Of a stretch of DNA of 64,000 bases, positions 9,192 through 18,838 are shown piece after piece. Within the stretch, counting starts at the first letter, position 1. Each line of letters opens with the position of its first letter. The stretch is from Pseudorhizobium flavum (lineage in GTDB: Bacteria > Pseudomonadota > Alphaproteobacteria > Rhizobiales > Rhizobiaceae): contig NZ_LR723670.1 in NCBI RefSeq assembly GCF_902502825.2, positions 682,001-746,000 of the forward strand. The letters are read 5' to 3'. The notes under the pieces were generated by a model that saw only the letters and a list, made by a program, of their open reading frames with translations, had not been told where the DNA came from and searched no databases. A program made the translations under genes and the position numbers.

Positions 9192-10697
9192 ATGGCACGT
9201 ATCATTGAATCGGCGACCGGCGCGGACGCGCTTACCTTTGACGACGTGCTTCTGCAGCCCGGCCATTCCGAGATCATGCCGGGGCAGACAAACATCGCCA
9301 CCACCATCGCCCGCGATATCGACCTCAACCTGCCGATCCTCTCCTCGGCAATGGATACGGTGACCGAGAGCCGGCTGGCGATTGCCATGGCGCAGGCGGG
9401 CGGCATCGGTGTCATCCATCGCAACCTGACGCCGGTCGAGCAGGCCGAAGAAGTCCGGCAGGTGAAGAAGTTCGAAAGCGGCATGGTCGTCAATCCCGTG
9501 ACCATCGGCCCCGATGCCACGCTGGCGGAAGCCCTCTCGCTGATGAAGGCCCACGGAATCTCCGGCATTCCGGTGGTGGAAAATGGTGGCAATGGTGGGC
9601 ACAAGACCGGCCGTCTCGTCGGCATCCTGACCAACCGCGACGTCCGCTTCGCCTCCGATCCGTCCCAGAAGATCTACGAGCTCATGACGCGGGAAAACCT
9701 CATCACGGTCAACGACAACGTCGACCAGTCGGAGGCCAAGCGGCTCCTCCACAAGCACCGCATCGAGAAGCTTCTCGTGGTGGACGGGCAGGGGCATTGC
9801 GTCGGCCTGATCACCGTCAAGGACATCGAGAAATCGCAGTTGAACCCGAACGCGTCGAAGGATGCGCAGGGCCGCCTGCGGGCAGCGGCCGCGATCAGTG
9901 TCGGCGACGACGGCTATGAGCGGGCGGAGCGTCTGATCGAGGCCGGGGTGGACCTTCTGGTGGTCGATACCGCCCACGGTCATTCGCAGCGTGTCCTTGA
10001 TGCCGTGACCCGTGTGAAGAAGCTGTCCAACTCCGTGCGCATCATGGCCGGCAATGTGGCCACGGCCGACGGCACGAAGGCACTGATCGATGCCGGCGCC
10101 GATGCGGTAAAGGTAGGGATTGGCCCCGGCTCGATCTGCACGACGCGCATCGTTGCCGGTGTCGGCGTTCCACAGCTTGCCGCGATCATGGCCGCCGTTG
10201 GCGCCGCTCGCGACCAGAACATTCCGGTTATCGCCGACGGCGGCATCAAGTTCTCCGGCGATCTCGCCAAGGCGATCGCCGCCGGCGCTTCCGCCGCAAT
10301 GGTCGGCTCGCTGCTTGCCGGTACCGATGAGAGCCCGGGCGAAGTCTATCTCTACCAGGGGCGCTCCTTCAAGGCTTACCGTGGCATGGGGTCGGTGGGC
10401 GCCATGGCACGCGGCTCAGCCGACCGCTACTTCCAGGCGGAGGTGCGCGACACGCTGAAGCTCGTACCTGAGGGTATCGAAGGTCAGGTTCCCTACAAGG
10501 GGCCCGTCTCGGCTGTGCTGCATCAGCTTGCGGGTGGCCTGCGCGCCGCCATGGGCTATGTCGGCGGCGTCGACATCCGCGACTACCAGGAAAAGGCGAC
10601 CTTCGTGCGCATTTCCGGTGCGGCGCTCCGCGAAAGCCATACCCACGGCGTGACCATCACCCGCGAAAGCCCCAACTATCCGGGCGCCGGCGGCTGA
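9192..10697 (+). CDS. guaB: Inosine-5'-monophosphate dehydrogenase GuaB
   Basis: Oxidises IMP to XMP with NAD+, the rate-limiting step of GMP synthesis. 501 residues, the usual length. The order is N-terminal barrel ([13 protein letters not shown]), two CBS domains inserted at about residues 95-215, then the rest of the TIM barrel with the catalytic loop GPGSICTTR (Cys316), the flap RGMGSVGAM and the C-terminal GYVGG. ATG 9192 is preceded by AAGGA with 8-base spacing, so the in-frame TTG at 9186 is not needed. It is a single gene after a terminator. Confidence 0.97.
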   Translation: MARIIESATGADALTFDDVLLQPGHSEIMPGQTNIATTIARDIDLNLPILSSAMDTVTESRLAIAMAQAGGIGVIHRNLTPVEQAEEVRQVKKFESGMVVNPVTIGPDATLAEALSLMKAHGISGIPVVENGGNGGHKTGRLVGILTNRDVRFASDPSQKIYELMTRENLITVNDNVDQSEAKRLLHKHRIEKLLVVDGQGHCVGLITVKDIEKSQLNPNASKDAQGRLRAAAAISVGDDGYERAERLIEAGVDLLVVDTAHGHSQRVLDAVTRVKKLSNSVRIMAGNVATADGTKALIDAGADAVKVGIGPGSICTTRIVAGVGVPQLAAIMAAVGAARDQNIPVIADGGIKFSGDLAKAIAAGASAAMVGSLLAGTDESPGEVYLYQGRSFKAYRGMGSVGAMARGSADRYFQAEVRDTLKLVPEGIEGQVPYKGPVSAVLHQLAGGLRAAMGYVGGVDIRDYQEKATFVRISGAALRESHTHGVTITRESPNYPGAGG

Positions 10698-10804
10698 CTA
10701 TCGCAACTCGCTCGTCAAAAGGGCGCAGCTAGGCGATTGCCAACAGCCTGGCTTCATCTAATCTCCTGCTGCCGGCGCTCGTGCCGGTTGTTTGGGGGGA
10801 TTTC

Positions 10805-11167
10805 ATGAAGAGACTTCTGGCTTGTGTGTTGATCGCCGCCGCCGCGTGCTCGCAGGCGTATGCGCAGTCGGTCAGCGAAGGCACCTATACCGTCGAAGGT
10901 ACCAATCTCGACGGGTCGCCCTATCGCGGGACGGCAACGATCGAACTGACCAGCGATACAACCTGCTCCATCGAATGGGTGACGGGAGGAACGACATCGA
11001 CGGGCATCTGCATGCTCTACGAGGACGCCTTCGCGGCCGGCTACGTCCTGGGGGATGCTGTCGGCATCATCGTCTACAAGGTCGTCGGGGACGGGATCCT
11101 GGAAGGTGCCTGGACGATTTCCGGCAAGAATGGCTCCGGCACAGAAACACTGACCTTGCGCGACTAA
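10805..11167 (+). CDS. Small secreted protein of unknown function
   Basis: 120 residues with a clear Sec signal peptide (MKRLLACVLIAAAACSQAYA, probable cut before QSV). A Cys in the hydrophobic part (AAAACS) makes a lipoprotein thinkable, but the context is not a good lipobox. The mature part is short, rich in Gly, Thr and aromatic residues, and has repeating GTYTVEG / GTATIEL / GAWTISG units, suggesting a small beta-rich fold. Two Cys remain (TTCSIEW and TGICMLY) and could form a disulfide. I do not recognise a characterised family member. Confidence 0.75.
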   Translation: MKRLLACVLIAAAACSQAYAQSVSEGTYTVEGTNLDGSPYRGTATIELTSDTTCSIEWVTGGTTSTGICMLYEDAFAAGYVLGDAVGIIVYKVVGDGILEGAWTISGKNGSGTETLTLRD

Positions 11168-11245
11168 TGATTGTTTCACGCTATAACCTCGGGCCATGGC
11201 TGACCGCCCGAGGCTCCGATAACCCATGAGCAGAATGAGAAGTCT

Positions 11246-11665
11246 ATGACCTTCAGCACCATGATGATCTGGCCGATGATTGCCCACGCGGTCTTGGTCT
11301 TCGGCCTCTACTTCCTTCTCTCCAACCGTCGCATCGGCGCCGTGCGTGCCGGCACCGCCAAGGCGGAGCAGTTCAAGGAAAACCGCGACGAGCCGGCCGA
11401 AAGCCTGCTCATCCACAACAACATCAAGAACCAGTTCGAGCTTCCGGTCCTGTTCCATGCCGTGTGCCTGGCACTTTATGTGACGACGGCGGACAATGTG
11501 GTGACGGCGCTGCTGGCTTGGGCCTTCGTCCTGTCGCGTTACGTCCACGCCTACGTCCACATCACCAGCAACCGGCTTCGCCACCGCCGGCCGATCTGGA
11601 TCACAGGCTTCTTCATCCTCATCCTGCTCTGGCTGTGGCTTGCCGTCTGGCTCGCCCTTTCCTGA
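11246..11665 (+). CDS. MAPEG family membrane protein
   Basis: 139-residue protein with four hydrophobic segments, matching the MAPEG family (membrane-associated proteins in eicosanoid and glutathione metabolism). Seen motifs are the ENRDEPAE loop after helix 1 and the helix-2/3 region FELPVLFHAVCLALY, then SRYVHAYVHITSNRLRHR, which is typical. Bacterial members may have glutathione transferase activity, but the role here is unknown. Start ATG 11246 is preceded by a purine-rich GAGAAG. It is followed by an alcohol dehydrogenase on the same strand, 105 bp away. Confidence 0.88.
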   Translation: MTFSTMMIWPMIAHAVLVFGLYFLLSNRRIGAVRAGTAKAEQFKENRDEPAESLLIHNNIKNQFELPVLFHAVCLALYVTTADNVVTALLAWAFVLSRYVHAYVHITSNRLRHRRPIWITGFFILILLWLWLAVWLALS

Positions 11666-11770
11666 CAATTTTTGAGTTGCGTCAACATCGGCGGTTCATT
11701 CCTCCGCTACCACCCTTGATCGGAAATGGTCGCATCGAACGCGGCCATCCTCTCAGAAAAGGGTTGAGCG

Positions 11771-12799
11771 ATGTCAGCAATGATGAAGGCCGCCGTGGTC
11801 CGCGAATTCGGAAAGCCTCTGGTGATTGAGGAAGTGCCGATCCCCGAGCCCGGTCCCGGACAAATCCTCGTCAAATACGAGGCGAGCGGCGTCTGCCATA
11901 CGGATCTGCATGCCGCTAATGGCGACTGGCCGGTCAAGCCCAATCCGCCGTTCATTCCGGGCCACGAGGGGGTCGGCTATGTCGCCAAGCTCGGCGCCGG
12001 CGTCTCCCGCATCAAGGAGGGCGATCGGATAGGGGTTCCGTGGCTGCACACCGCCTGCGGATGCTGCACGCCCTGCCGCACCGGCTGGGAGACACTGTGC
12101 GGCAGCCAGCAGAACACCGGCTATTCCGTAAACGGCACCTTCGCTCAATACGGGCTCGCCGATCCGGACTTCGTCGGCCGCCTGCCGGACAACCTCGAGT
12201 TCGGTCCTGCGGCCCCGGTCCTCTGCGCGGGCGTCACTGTCTACAAAGGCCTCAAGGAAACCGAGGTCAATCCGGGAGAATGGGTCGTGATTTCCGGCAT
12301 AGGCGGCCTTGGCCACATGGCCGTCCAGTACGCCAAGGCGATGGGCATGCACGTGGTAGCCGGCGACATATTCGACGACAAGCTGGATCTGGCGACGAGC
12401 CTTGGTGCGGATCTCGTCGTGAATGCCAGGGCTGCAGATGCCGTCGAGCAGGTCCAGAAGGCAACCGGCGGCGTGCATGGCGCACTGGTGACGGCGGTCT
12501 CGCCAAAGGCCATGGAACAGGCCTACGGTTTCCTGCGCGCCAAGGGCACCATGTCTCTCGTCGGCCTGCCGCCGGGCTACATCTCCCTGCCGGTCTTCGA
12601 TACCGTACTGAAGCGCATTACGGTGCGTGGTTCGATCGTGGGCACGCGCCAGGATCTCGAGGAATCCCTGCAATTCGCGGGCGAGGGCAAGGTCGCCTCT
12701 CATTTCTCGTGGGACAAGCTCGAAAACATCAACGACATCTTCCACCGCATGGAGGAGGGCAAGATCGACGGTCGCATCGTGCTCGATCTCGCCGCCTGA
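11771..12799 (+). CDS. adhP: Zinc-dependent alcohol dehydrogenase, AdhP type
   Basis: Medium-chain NAD-dependent alcohol dehydrogenase, 342 residues. Catalytic zinc ligands are Cys42 (GVCHTDLH) and His65 (GHEGVG). The structural zinc lobe has Cys96, Cys99, Cys102 and Cys110. The Rossmann motif is GIGGLGHMAVQYAKAMG. Length and motifs match the AdhP group, which favours ethanol and short primary alcohols. It is cytoplasmic. No partner gene suggests a specific pathway. ATG 11771 was chosen; ATG 11780 or 11783 would give a slightly shorter protein. Confidence 0.93.
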   Translation: MSAMMKAAVVREFGKPLVIEEVPIPEPGPGQILVKYEASGVCHTDLHAANGDWPVKPNPPFIPGHEGVGYVAKLGAGVSRIKEGDRIGVPWLHTACGCCTPCRTGWETLCGSQQNTGYSVNGTFAQYGLADPDFVGRLPDNLEFGPAAPVLCAGVTVYKGLKETEVNPGEWVVISGIGGLGHMAVQYAKAMGMHVVAGDIFDDKLDLATSLGADLVVNARAADAVEQVQKATGGVHGALVTAVSPKAMEQAYGFLRAKGTMSLVGLPPGYISLPVFDTVLKRITVRGSIVGTRQDLEESLQFAGEGKVASHFSWDKLENINDIFHRMEEGKIDGRIVLDLAA

Positions 12800-12908
12800 G
12801 CCTCACGCAGAAGTGTCAGCGCTTTTCGACCGGATGATCTAGCCTTGGTCGTCCGGCCGACTGCTGTTCTCGCGAGCGTGGCCGGCCACCACCCGGGAGG
12901 AGCCTGTC

Positions 12909-13784
12909 ATGGAAAAGCCGACGATCACCCAGGCGATGATCAACGCCTATGATGAATACACCCACCTCACGCTTGATCGCCGCAGCTTCATGGAGAAGCT
13001 GACGGCACTGGCCGGCTCGGGCGCAGCGGCGGCCGCCATTGCACCCTTACTGGCAGCCAATGGCGCGAAGGCGCAGGTGGTCGCCGAGACAGACGAGCGT
13101 CTGGCGGCAGAAGACATCACCTATCCAGGCGCGGAAGGCGAGATGAAGGGCTATCTCGTCCGCCCGAAGGATGCGGGCGGCGACCTGCCTGGCGTCATCG
13201 TCATCCATGAGAACCGGGGCCTGAACGCCCATATCCGCGATGTTGCGCGGCGCATGGCGCTCGAAGGCTTCGTCGCCCTGGCGCCGGATTTCCTGTCGCC
13301 GCAGGGTGGCACGCCGGCAGATGAGGATCAGGCGCGGCAGATGTTCAGCGGGATGGATCTCGACGCCGCTGCCGCGAATGGCGAAGCCACGCGCGTGTTC
13401 CTTGCAAGTCTCGACGGAACCAATGGCAAGGTCGGCGCAGTCGGCTTCTGCTGGGGTGGCGGAATGGTCAACCGGATGGCGACCCGTTCGCCCGAACTGG
13501 GGGCCGGCGTCGCCTATTACGGTTCGCAGCCGCCTGTCGAGGACGTGCCGGCTATCGAGGCACCGCTGATGCTGCACTATGCCGGGCTCGACGAGCGGAT
13601 CAATGCCGGGATCGACGCCTATAGGCAGGCGTTGGAGGAGAACGGCAAGACCTTCGAGCTTCACGTCTATGAAGGCGTCAACCATGCCTTCAACAACGAT
13701 ACCTCGTCGGCACGCTACGATAAGGCTGCGGCGGATCTTGCCTGGAGCCGGACGGTGGAGTTCTTCAAGGAGCACCTGTCCTGA
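12909..13784 (+). CDS. Dienelactone hydrolase family protein with Tat-like signal
   Basis: Alpha/beta hydrolase of the dienelactone hydrolase family, 291 residues. The triad is Cys181 in GFCWGGG, Asp228 in AGLDERI and His259 in GVNHAFNN. The first ~55 residues contain LDRRSFMEKLTALAGSG and an Ala-rich hydrophobic stretch, a twin-arginine export signal, so the enzyme is probably periplasmic. Start ATG 12909 has a strong GGGAGGAG six bases upstream. Cleaves ester or lactone bonds by family; the substrate is unknown. It runs tail to tail with oxyR. Confidence 0.92.
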   Translation: MEKPTITQAMINAYDEYTHLTLDRRSFMEKLTALAGSGAAAAAIAPLLAANGAKAQVVAETDERLAAEDITYPGAEGEMKGYLVRPKDAGGDLPGVIVIHENRGLNAHIRDVARRMALEGFVALAPDFLSPQGGTPADEDQARQMFSGMDLDAAAANGEATRVFLASLDGTNGKVGAVGFCWGGGMVNRMATRSPELGAGVAYYGSQPPVEDVPAIEAPLMLHYAGLDERINAGIDAYRQALEENGKTFELHVYEGVNHAFNNDTSSARYDKAAADLAWSRTVEFFKEHLS

Positions 13785-13802
13785 AGCCACAAGGGCGGGG
13801 GC

Positions 13803-14702
13803 TCAGGTTCTTCCCGGCGCACAACCGGCCACGGCCTCGGCCAGCAGCTTCATCTCGTTGCGTCGGCCGCTCGACCGGCGCCAGATCAGCCCGATTTCGC
13901 GGGAGGGCGCGGGGTCCGCAAATGGCAGGATGCGGATGTCGTTGCGGGCGGTCTCCGTCGGGATCGCCATCTCCGGGATCAGCGTCATGCCCATGTCGTG
14001 CGACACCATCTGCAGGAGCGTCGCCATTGAGGTCGCCCCGAAGTTGACGAGGCTGCGCTTGCGGGCCGTGCCGCAGACGGAAAGCGCCTGATCTCGCAGG
14101 CAGTGGCCTTCCTCGAGCAGGAGCAACCTGTCCGCGTCGACCTGCGTCTCCGTCATTGGTGACATGAGGACCGTGTCATCGTTGTTGGCTACCGCCATGT
14201 AGAAGCGGTCGAAGAACAGAGAGACGTTCTCCAGCCCTTCCGCCTGGATGGGAAGGGCAGCAACCACGGCGTCCAGCTTGCCCTCCTGGAGGTCGAGGAT
14301 CAGCCGGTCGGTCACCGCCTCCCTCAGCTCAAGCTCCATTCCGGGGTGTCGCTCCCTCAGGCACGGGACGAGCTTGGGGACGAGGTAGGGCGCTACCGTC
14401 GGGATGATGCCGATCCTCACCGGACCGTCGAGCATGCTGGCGCCGCCGCGGGTGGACGCAGCCAGTTGCTCGACCTGCTCGAGGATGGCGCGGACCCGCT
14501 CAAGGACCTCTTCGCCCTTGCGCGTCAGTAGCGCGCCGCTGCGGCTGCGCTCCACCAGTCGAACCCCCAGACTATGCTCCATGTCGGCGATTTGAGCGGA
14601 CAGCGCCGGCTGGCTGACATGCACCGCTTCCGCAGCGCGGCCGAAGTGTTTCTCGGTGGCAAGTGCACTGAAATACCGCATCTGCCTTAGGGTGAGAGAC
14701 AT
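13803..14702 (-). CDS. oxyR: Hydrogen-peroxide-sensing LysR regulator OxyR
   Basis: LysR-type activator of peroxide defence genes. 299 residues: a winged helix-turn-helix at about 1-60 ([19 protein letters not shown]) and a sensing domain from about 90. The two redox cysteines are present at Cys201 and Cys210 in [12 protein letters not shown], matching the pair that forms the regulatory disulfide in E. coli OxyR. It is divergent from katA with 111 bp between the start codons, and an OxyR-type operator half lies at the start codon, so it probably controls katA and itself. Confidence 0.95.
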   Translation of the reverse strand: MSLTLRQMRYFSALATEKHFGRAAEAVHVSQPALSAQIADMEHSLGVRLVERSRSGALLTRKGEEVLERVRAILEQVEQLAASTRGGASMLDGPVRIGIIPTVAPYLVPKLVPCLRERHPGMELELREAVTDRLILDLQEGKLDAVVAALPIQAEGLENVSLFFDRFYMAVANNDDTVLMSPMTETQVDADRLLLLEEGHCLRDQALSVCGTARKRSLVNFGATSMATLLQMVSHDMGMTLIPEMAIPTETARNDIRILPFADPAPSREIGLIWRRSSGRRNEMKLLAEAVAGCAPGRT

Positions 14703-14715
14703 AGAAAAATCCTAT
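14701..14715. promoter_or_regulatory. OxyR-type operator half (ATAG-N7-CTAT)
   Basis: A perfect ATAG-AAAAATC-CTAT palindrome in the oxyR-katA intergenic region. It overlaps the first bases of the oxyR start codon. OxyR consensus sites are two such elements in tandem; the second element, 7 bases further right (CCCAGTAAATAATAT), is degenerate. Confidence 0.6.
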
Positions 14716-14813
14716 CGCCGATCCCAGTAAATAATATTGGAAATTATGGAACCGGAGTGAGATGGTCAAGCCGCAACCTAGAACGGTTCCAGATTTCACG
14801 CAGGGAGATGACC

Positions 14814-16307
14814 ATGTCCGATCGTCCGACGATGACGACCACGGCCGGTGCGCCGATACCGGATAACCAGAACACGATGACGGCAGGGCCGCGCGGCGGC
14901 GTCATGCTGCAGGACTACCAGCTGATCGAGAAGCTGGCCCACCAGAACCGCGAGCGCATCCCGGAGCGCGTCGTGCACGCCAAGGGCTGGGGCGCCTATG
15001 GTACGCTGAAGATCACCGGCGATATCTCGAAGTACACCAAGGCGAAATGCCTGCAGCCGGGCGCGGAAACCCCGATGCTTGCCCGCTTCTCGACCGTGGC
15101 CGGCGAACTCGGCGCTGCCGACCACGAACGCGACGTCCGCGGCTTTGCGCTGAAGTTCTACACCCCAGAGGGCAACTGGGATCTCGTCGGCAACAACACG
15201 CCGGTCTTCTTCATCCGCGACCCGCTGAAGTTCCCGGACTTCATCCATACTCAGAAGCGGCATCCGCGCACCAACCTTCGCTCCGCGACCGCTATGTGGG
15301 ACTTCTGGTCGCTGTCGCCGGAAAGCCTGCACCAGGTCACGATCCTGATGTCGGACCGCGGCCTGCCGGTCGATCCGATGCACATGAACGGCTACGGTTC
15401 GCACACCTATTCCTTCTGGAACGACGCAGGCGAGCGCTACTGGGTGAAGTTTCACTTCAAGACCCAGCAGAGCCACAAGCACTTCACCAACGAGGAAGGC
15501 GAAGCCCTCATCGGCAAGACCCGCGAAGGCTATCAAGAAGCTCTGTTCGGTGGCATCGAGCGTGGCGAGTTCCCGCGCTGGAAGGTGCAGGTCCAGATCA
15601 TGACGGAGGAGCAGGCGGAGAACACCTCCTACAACCCCTTCGACCTCACCAAGGTCTGGCCGCATGCGGAATTCCCGCCGATCGATATCGGCATCATGGA
15701 ACTGAACCGCAACGCCGACAACTATTTCGCCGAGATCGAGCAGGCCGCGTTCTCGCCGTCGAACATCGTACCCGGCATCAGCCATTCGCCGGACAAGATG
15801 CTGCAGGCTCGCGTGTTCTCCTATGCCGACGCCCACCGCTATCGCCTGGGCACGCACTATGAGAACATCCCGGTCAACCAGCCGCGCTGCCCGGTTCATC
15901 ACTACCACCGCGATGGCCAGATGAACACCTATGGCGGCCTGCGCACCGGCAATCCGGATGCCTATTACGAGCCGAATTCCGTCAACGGTCCCTTCGAGGA
16001 TGCGTCCTCCAAGGAGCCGCCGCTGAAGATTTCCGGCGACATGGCCCGCTACAATCATCGCGAAGGCAATGACGACTACTCGCAGCCGCGGGCGCTGTTC
16101 AACCTCTTCGACGATGCCCAGAAGGGACGCCTGTTCTCCAACATTGCCGCGGCAATGGGCGGCGTACCGGGCGAGATTGTCGAGCGGCAGCTGGCGCACT
16201 TCAAGCTCGTTCACCCGGATTACGAAGCCGGCGTGCGCGCGGCTCTGGAGCGGCTGCACGGCTACAAGGCCGACACGATTTCGGCACAGCCCACCGCCGC
16301 CGAGTAA
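14814..16307 (+). CDS. katA: Monofunctional haem catalase KatA
   Basis: Decomposes hydrogen peroxide to water and oxygen. 497 residues, a small-subunit (clade 3) catalase. Active-site His55 is in [13 protein letters not shown], the distal Asn in the [11 protein letters not shown] region, and the proximal haem-ligand Tyr in [17 protein letters not shown] 14814 was chosen because CAGGGAG lies seven bases upstream; ATG 14808 would sit too close to that ribosome binding site. Divergent from oxyR and probably peroxide induced. A GC-rich terminator follows. Confidence 0.97.
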   Translation: MSDRPTMTTTAGAPIPDNQNTMTAGPRGGVMLQDYQLIEKLAHQNRERIPERVVHAKGWGAYGTLKITGDISKYTKAKCLQPGAETPMLARFSTVAGELGAADHERDVRGFALKFYTPEGNWDLVGNNTPVFFIRDPLKFPDFIHTQKRHPRTNLRSATAMWDFWSLSPESLHQVTILMSDRGLPVDPMHMNGYGSHTYSFWNDAGERYWVKFHFKTQQSHKHFTNEEGEALIGKTREGYQEALFGGIERGEFPRWKVQVQIMTEEQAENTSYNPFDLTKVWPHAEFPPIDIGIMELNRNADNYFAEIEQAAFSPSNIVPGISHSPDKMLQARVFSYADAHRYRLGTHYENIPVNQPRCPVHHYHRDGQMNTYGGLRTGNPDAYYEPNSVNGPFEDASSKEPPLKISGDMARYNHREGNDDYSQPRALFNLFDDAQKGRLFSNIAAAMGGVPGEIVERQLAHFKLVHPDYEAGVRAALERLHGYKADTISAQPTAAE

Positions 16308-16330
16308 CATCGGTACGTGCTGAAATGGAA

Positions 16331-16355
16331 ACCGGGGCCTCGGCCCCGGTTTTTT
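16331..16355 (+). terminator. Terminator after katA
   Basis: ACCGGGGCC-TC-GGCCCCGGT followed by TTTTT. It lies between the convergent katA and LysR genes and could act on both, though the T run favours the plus strand. Confidence 0.88.
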
Positions 16356-16360
16356 GTTGT

Positions 16361-17311
16361 CTACCAGCTGGTGGCCATCTGCCCGGCCCGGATCTTGAGG
16401 GAGCGACCGATCCCCTTCGGTTCGGAATCCAGGTCGTCCGGGACCACCGCCGGCGAGATGTTGTCGAGGCAGGCCGCGATGTGGTCGGTGATGGCATTCA
16501 TCAGCGACGGCGACAGGCCCGGCCGCTTCATCAGGCCGATCTGGACCGGCGGTAGCGGCGGAAAGCCGTCGCCCGAGGTCAACACCTTCATGCCGGGCCG
16601 CAACGCTGATTCCGGCAGCACCGATACCGCCATCCCGGCCAGCACGGCGGCCGCGACCACGGTCGACGACCAGCTCGTGAACAGAACCTGATATTCCCGT
16701 CCATCGGCATCGAGCGCTGAGCATGCGAGCTGACGCCACAGGCAGTCGCGTCGTCCGACAGCAAGCGGAACCGGCGCGTCCTCGCGCAGCGGATGGTTCG
16801 CCGAAGCGACCCAGCACAGGGGTTCCGTGCGAACGACGTCCGAAATCCGTGCACGCGGGTTATGCGTCACCAACGCGATGTCCAGTTCTCCCCGGGCCAT
16901 CCGCTCTGCGAGGCTCGAGGAGTTCTCGCAGACGATATAGAGCTCGACGTTCGGATGCGTCTTGGCAAAGCGTCCGATGATCTCCGGCATGTAGCGGTCG
17001 GCGTAGTCGTCCGGCGTGCCAATCCGCAGCGTTCCTTCCAGTCGGTTGTCGTCGAAGGCGGCGATCGCCTCGTTGTTCAGCCGGATGATGCGGCGCGCGT
17101 AGTTGAGCAGCTTCTCGCCATCAGCCGTCAGGCGATTGCCGCGCCCGTCCTTGGCGAAGAGCTGCTTGCCGATCCGTTCCTCCAGCCGCCTCATCTGCAT
17201 GGAAACCGCCGACTGCGTCTTGAACACGCGATCGGCTGCCTTCGTGAAGCTGCCGGTGTCGACGATGGCGAGGAAGGTGTGAAGCTGATCGATATCGAGT
17301 GGAGCGGTCAT
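16361..17311 (-). CDS. LysR family transcriptional regulator
   Basis: 316 residues: an N-terminal helix-turn-helix (SFTKAADRVFKTQSAVSMQM at about 21-40) and a periplasmic-binding-protein-like effector domain from about 95. The start region LDIDQLHTFLAIVDTG resembles the LrhA-like branch of LysR proteins. It is divergent from the DUF1127 gene, 192 bp apart, which is its most likely neighbouring target. No effector can be named. Confidence 0.9.
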   Translation of the reverse strand: MTAPLDIDQLHTFLAIVDTGSFTKAADRVFKTQSAVSMQMRRLEERIGKQLFAKDGRGNRLTADGEKLLNYARRIIRLNNEAIAAFDDNRLEGTLRIGTPDDYADRYMPEIIGRFAKTHPNVELYIVCENSSSLAERMARGELDIALVTHNPRARISDVVRTEPLCWVASANHPLREDAPVPLAVGRRDCLWRQLACSALDADGREYQVLFTSWSSTVVAAAVLAGMAVSVLPESALRPGMKVLTSGDGFPPLPPVQIGLMKRPGLSPSLMNAITDHIAACLDNISPAVVPDDLDSEPKGIGRSLKIRAGQMATSW

Positions 17312-17503
17312 GAGCGTTCATCCATCAGAGTGGCTGATAGCAACCATTAGAAACATTCGTTGGACTGATCAATAGTGTCGCGACTAAATGGCACTGTACT
17401 CACGACATCGGGTGTTCTCCCTCCACCCGTGATGACTTGGCCACCCGTCCACATGCCTCCGTGGACGGGGCGGCTATCCTCGTGCCGATGGAAAGGAATG
17501 ATC

Positions 17504-17800
17504 ATGCGCACGACCCGGATTGTTGAACTCGACCTCGCCCCGTCGCAGCCGGCGAGCCGCAGCTTCTACGCGACCACCATTGCGTTCGCGGGTTCCATCT
17601 GGCGTGTCCTGCGTAACCGTTGGGCATCCGACCGCCTGAACGATCTCGACGACCGTCAGCTCGACGATATCGGCCTGACCCGTCATGACGTCTTTGCCGC
17701 GACGCATGCGTCCCGCCTCTTCGATGATCCTGCAGCCTTGCTGGCTGAAAGCGCACGTCGCCGCGCCGTGACCAGGTTCGATCGAATCCGGCGAAACTGA
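17504..17800 (+). CDS. DUF1127 small Arg-rich protein
   Basis: 98 residues ending in a DUF1127 (YjiS-like) segment: IWRVLRNRWASDRLNDLDDR followed by DDIGLTRHDV. Small members of this family in rhizobia bind RNA or take part in phosphate and carbon metabolism, but the role of this longer, 98-residue type is not known. ATG 17504 was chosen since GAAAGGA sits seven bases upstream; ATG 17498 would overlap that signal. It is divergent from the LysR gene and ends at a strong terminator. Confidence 0.85.
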   Translation: MRTTRIVELDLAPSQPASRSFYATTIAFAGSIWRVLRNRWASDRLNDLDDRQLDDIGLTRHDVFAATHASRLFDDPAALLAESARRRAVTRFDRIRRN

Positions 17801-17840
17801 AGTTTTCCCCGCAGGGTGACAGCCAATAGCCCTGCCGCTT

Positions 17841-17870
17841 GCCCGGCCCGGTCTCCTGGCCGGGCTTTTT
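17841..17870 (+). terminator. Terminator after the DUF1127 gene
   Basis: GCCCGGCC and GGCCGGGC separated by nine bases, then TTTTT. Its last bases overlap the stop codon of the convergent DUF937 gene. Confidence 0.88.
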
Positions 17871-18756
17871 ATTCCGACCCTTGTCCGCCCGGGGCGGCCT
17901 CGCCGGTGGCCTTGGGCTTGAGGTAGGTATCGAAGATCGATTCCACGCTCTTCTGGTAGGCCCTCTGCACCTCCAGTCCGCTGTCGAACATGCTTGCCAG
18001 TGCGTCGGCATAGGGATTGGAGCCAGCCTTTGCTCTCGCATCCTCGGTAGGCTGGCCGCCCGAAGACGTGGCGGGCCTGCCCGTCATCATGTCCTGGAAC
18101 GCCTGCATAAAGGGGTTGTCGGCAAATGGATTGGCCGCCGCCGCTTGCGGCTTCGAAGCTGCCGGCTTGTCCAGGCCCCAGGCGCTCCGCACGCTCTGCA
18201 GGAATGGGTTGTCGAAGATGTCGGCGGGCGCCGCCTGCGGGCTCTGCCTCGGCTGGAGGCCAACGGTCTCCAGCCACTGCTTCGTCATCTGGCCCATCGG
18301 CGTGGATGCGAAGAAATCGCTGCCCTGCTGCATCTGACCGGTCGCCTGCTTGAACATGCCGCCCATCATCATGTCTGCCATGACCGGCATCATGTTGCGC
18401 AGCATGTCCTGCCCGAGCCCGGTCAGTTGTGCCGCCTGCGCGGAGACCGCACGCGCGACTTCCGGAGAACCGAATAGCTTGTCCAGTACCGCATTGCCGT
18501 CGGCCATGCCCTGCGGCGTGAAAGCCTTATTCAGGTCTTCGAAGTACTTGGCGTAGCTCCCCGACATCATCGTGTTCATCAGGGCGCCGAAATCATACGG
18601 ATTGGTGGCGGTGCGCCTGAAGCCGGAGGAGAAGGCAGGGGTCAGCGCCGCCATTGCCTGCGCCACCTGCTCCTGCGCCAGATTGAACTGGCGTGCCATA
18701 GCCTCCATGGCGGTTCCGTTCTGTGCCTTCAGCATCATGTCGAACAGTGGCAGCAT
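17869..18756 (-). CDS. DUF937 domain protein
   Basis: 295 residues, no signal peptide or membrane span. The N-terminal ~150 residues (MLPLFDMMLKAQNGTAMEAMARQ onward, with QEQVAQAMAALTPAF) match the DUF937 pattern of Met/Ala/Gln-rich helices. The C-terminal half is rich in Ala, Pro, Asn and Phe, with three NPF/NPFM-type repeats (DNPFLQ, ANPFADNPFMQ), suggesting flexible linear motifs. The function is unknown; I infer a cytoplasmic, mostly helical protein. The start ATG 18756 follows a GGAAAGGA-type signal. Confidence 0.8.
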   Translation of the reverse strand: MLPLFDMMLKAQNGTAMEAMARQFNLAQEQVAQAMAALTPAFSSGFRRTATNPYDFGALMNTMMSGSYAKYFEDLNKAFTPQGMADGNAVLDKLFGSPEVARAVSAQAAQLTGLGQDMLRNMMPVMADMMMGGMFKQATGQMQQGSDFFASTPMGQMTKQWLETVGLQPRQSPQAAPADIFDNPFLQSVRSAWGLDKPAASKPQAAAANPFADNPFMQAFQDMMTGRPATSSGGQPTEDARAKAGSNPYADALASMFDSGLEVQRAYQKSVESIFDTYLKPKATGEAAPGGQGSE

Positions 18757-18838
18757 GGAGCGTTCCTTTCCGGTTGGCGCGATAGGCTAATATATCCGGA
18801 AACTTAGCGGCGGAAACCGCTTTTTGGGAAGGGGGCGC

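Noticed and set aside
14796..16817. 673-codon minus-strand reading frame across katA
   Set aside because: It is antisense to a clearly recognised catalase and has only composition-driven length (high GC third positions); no domain is visible.
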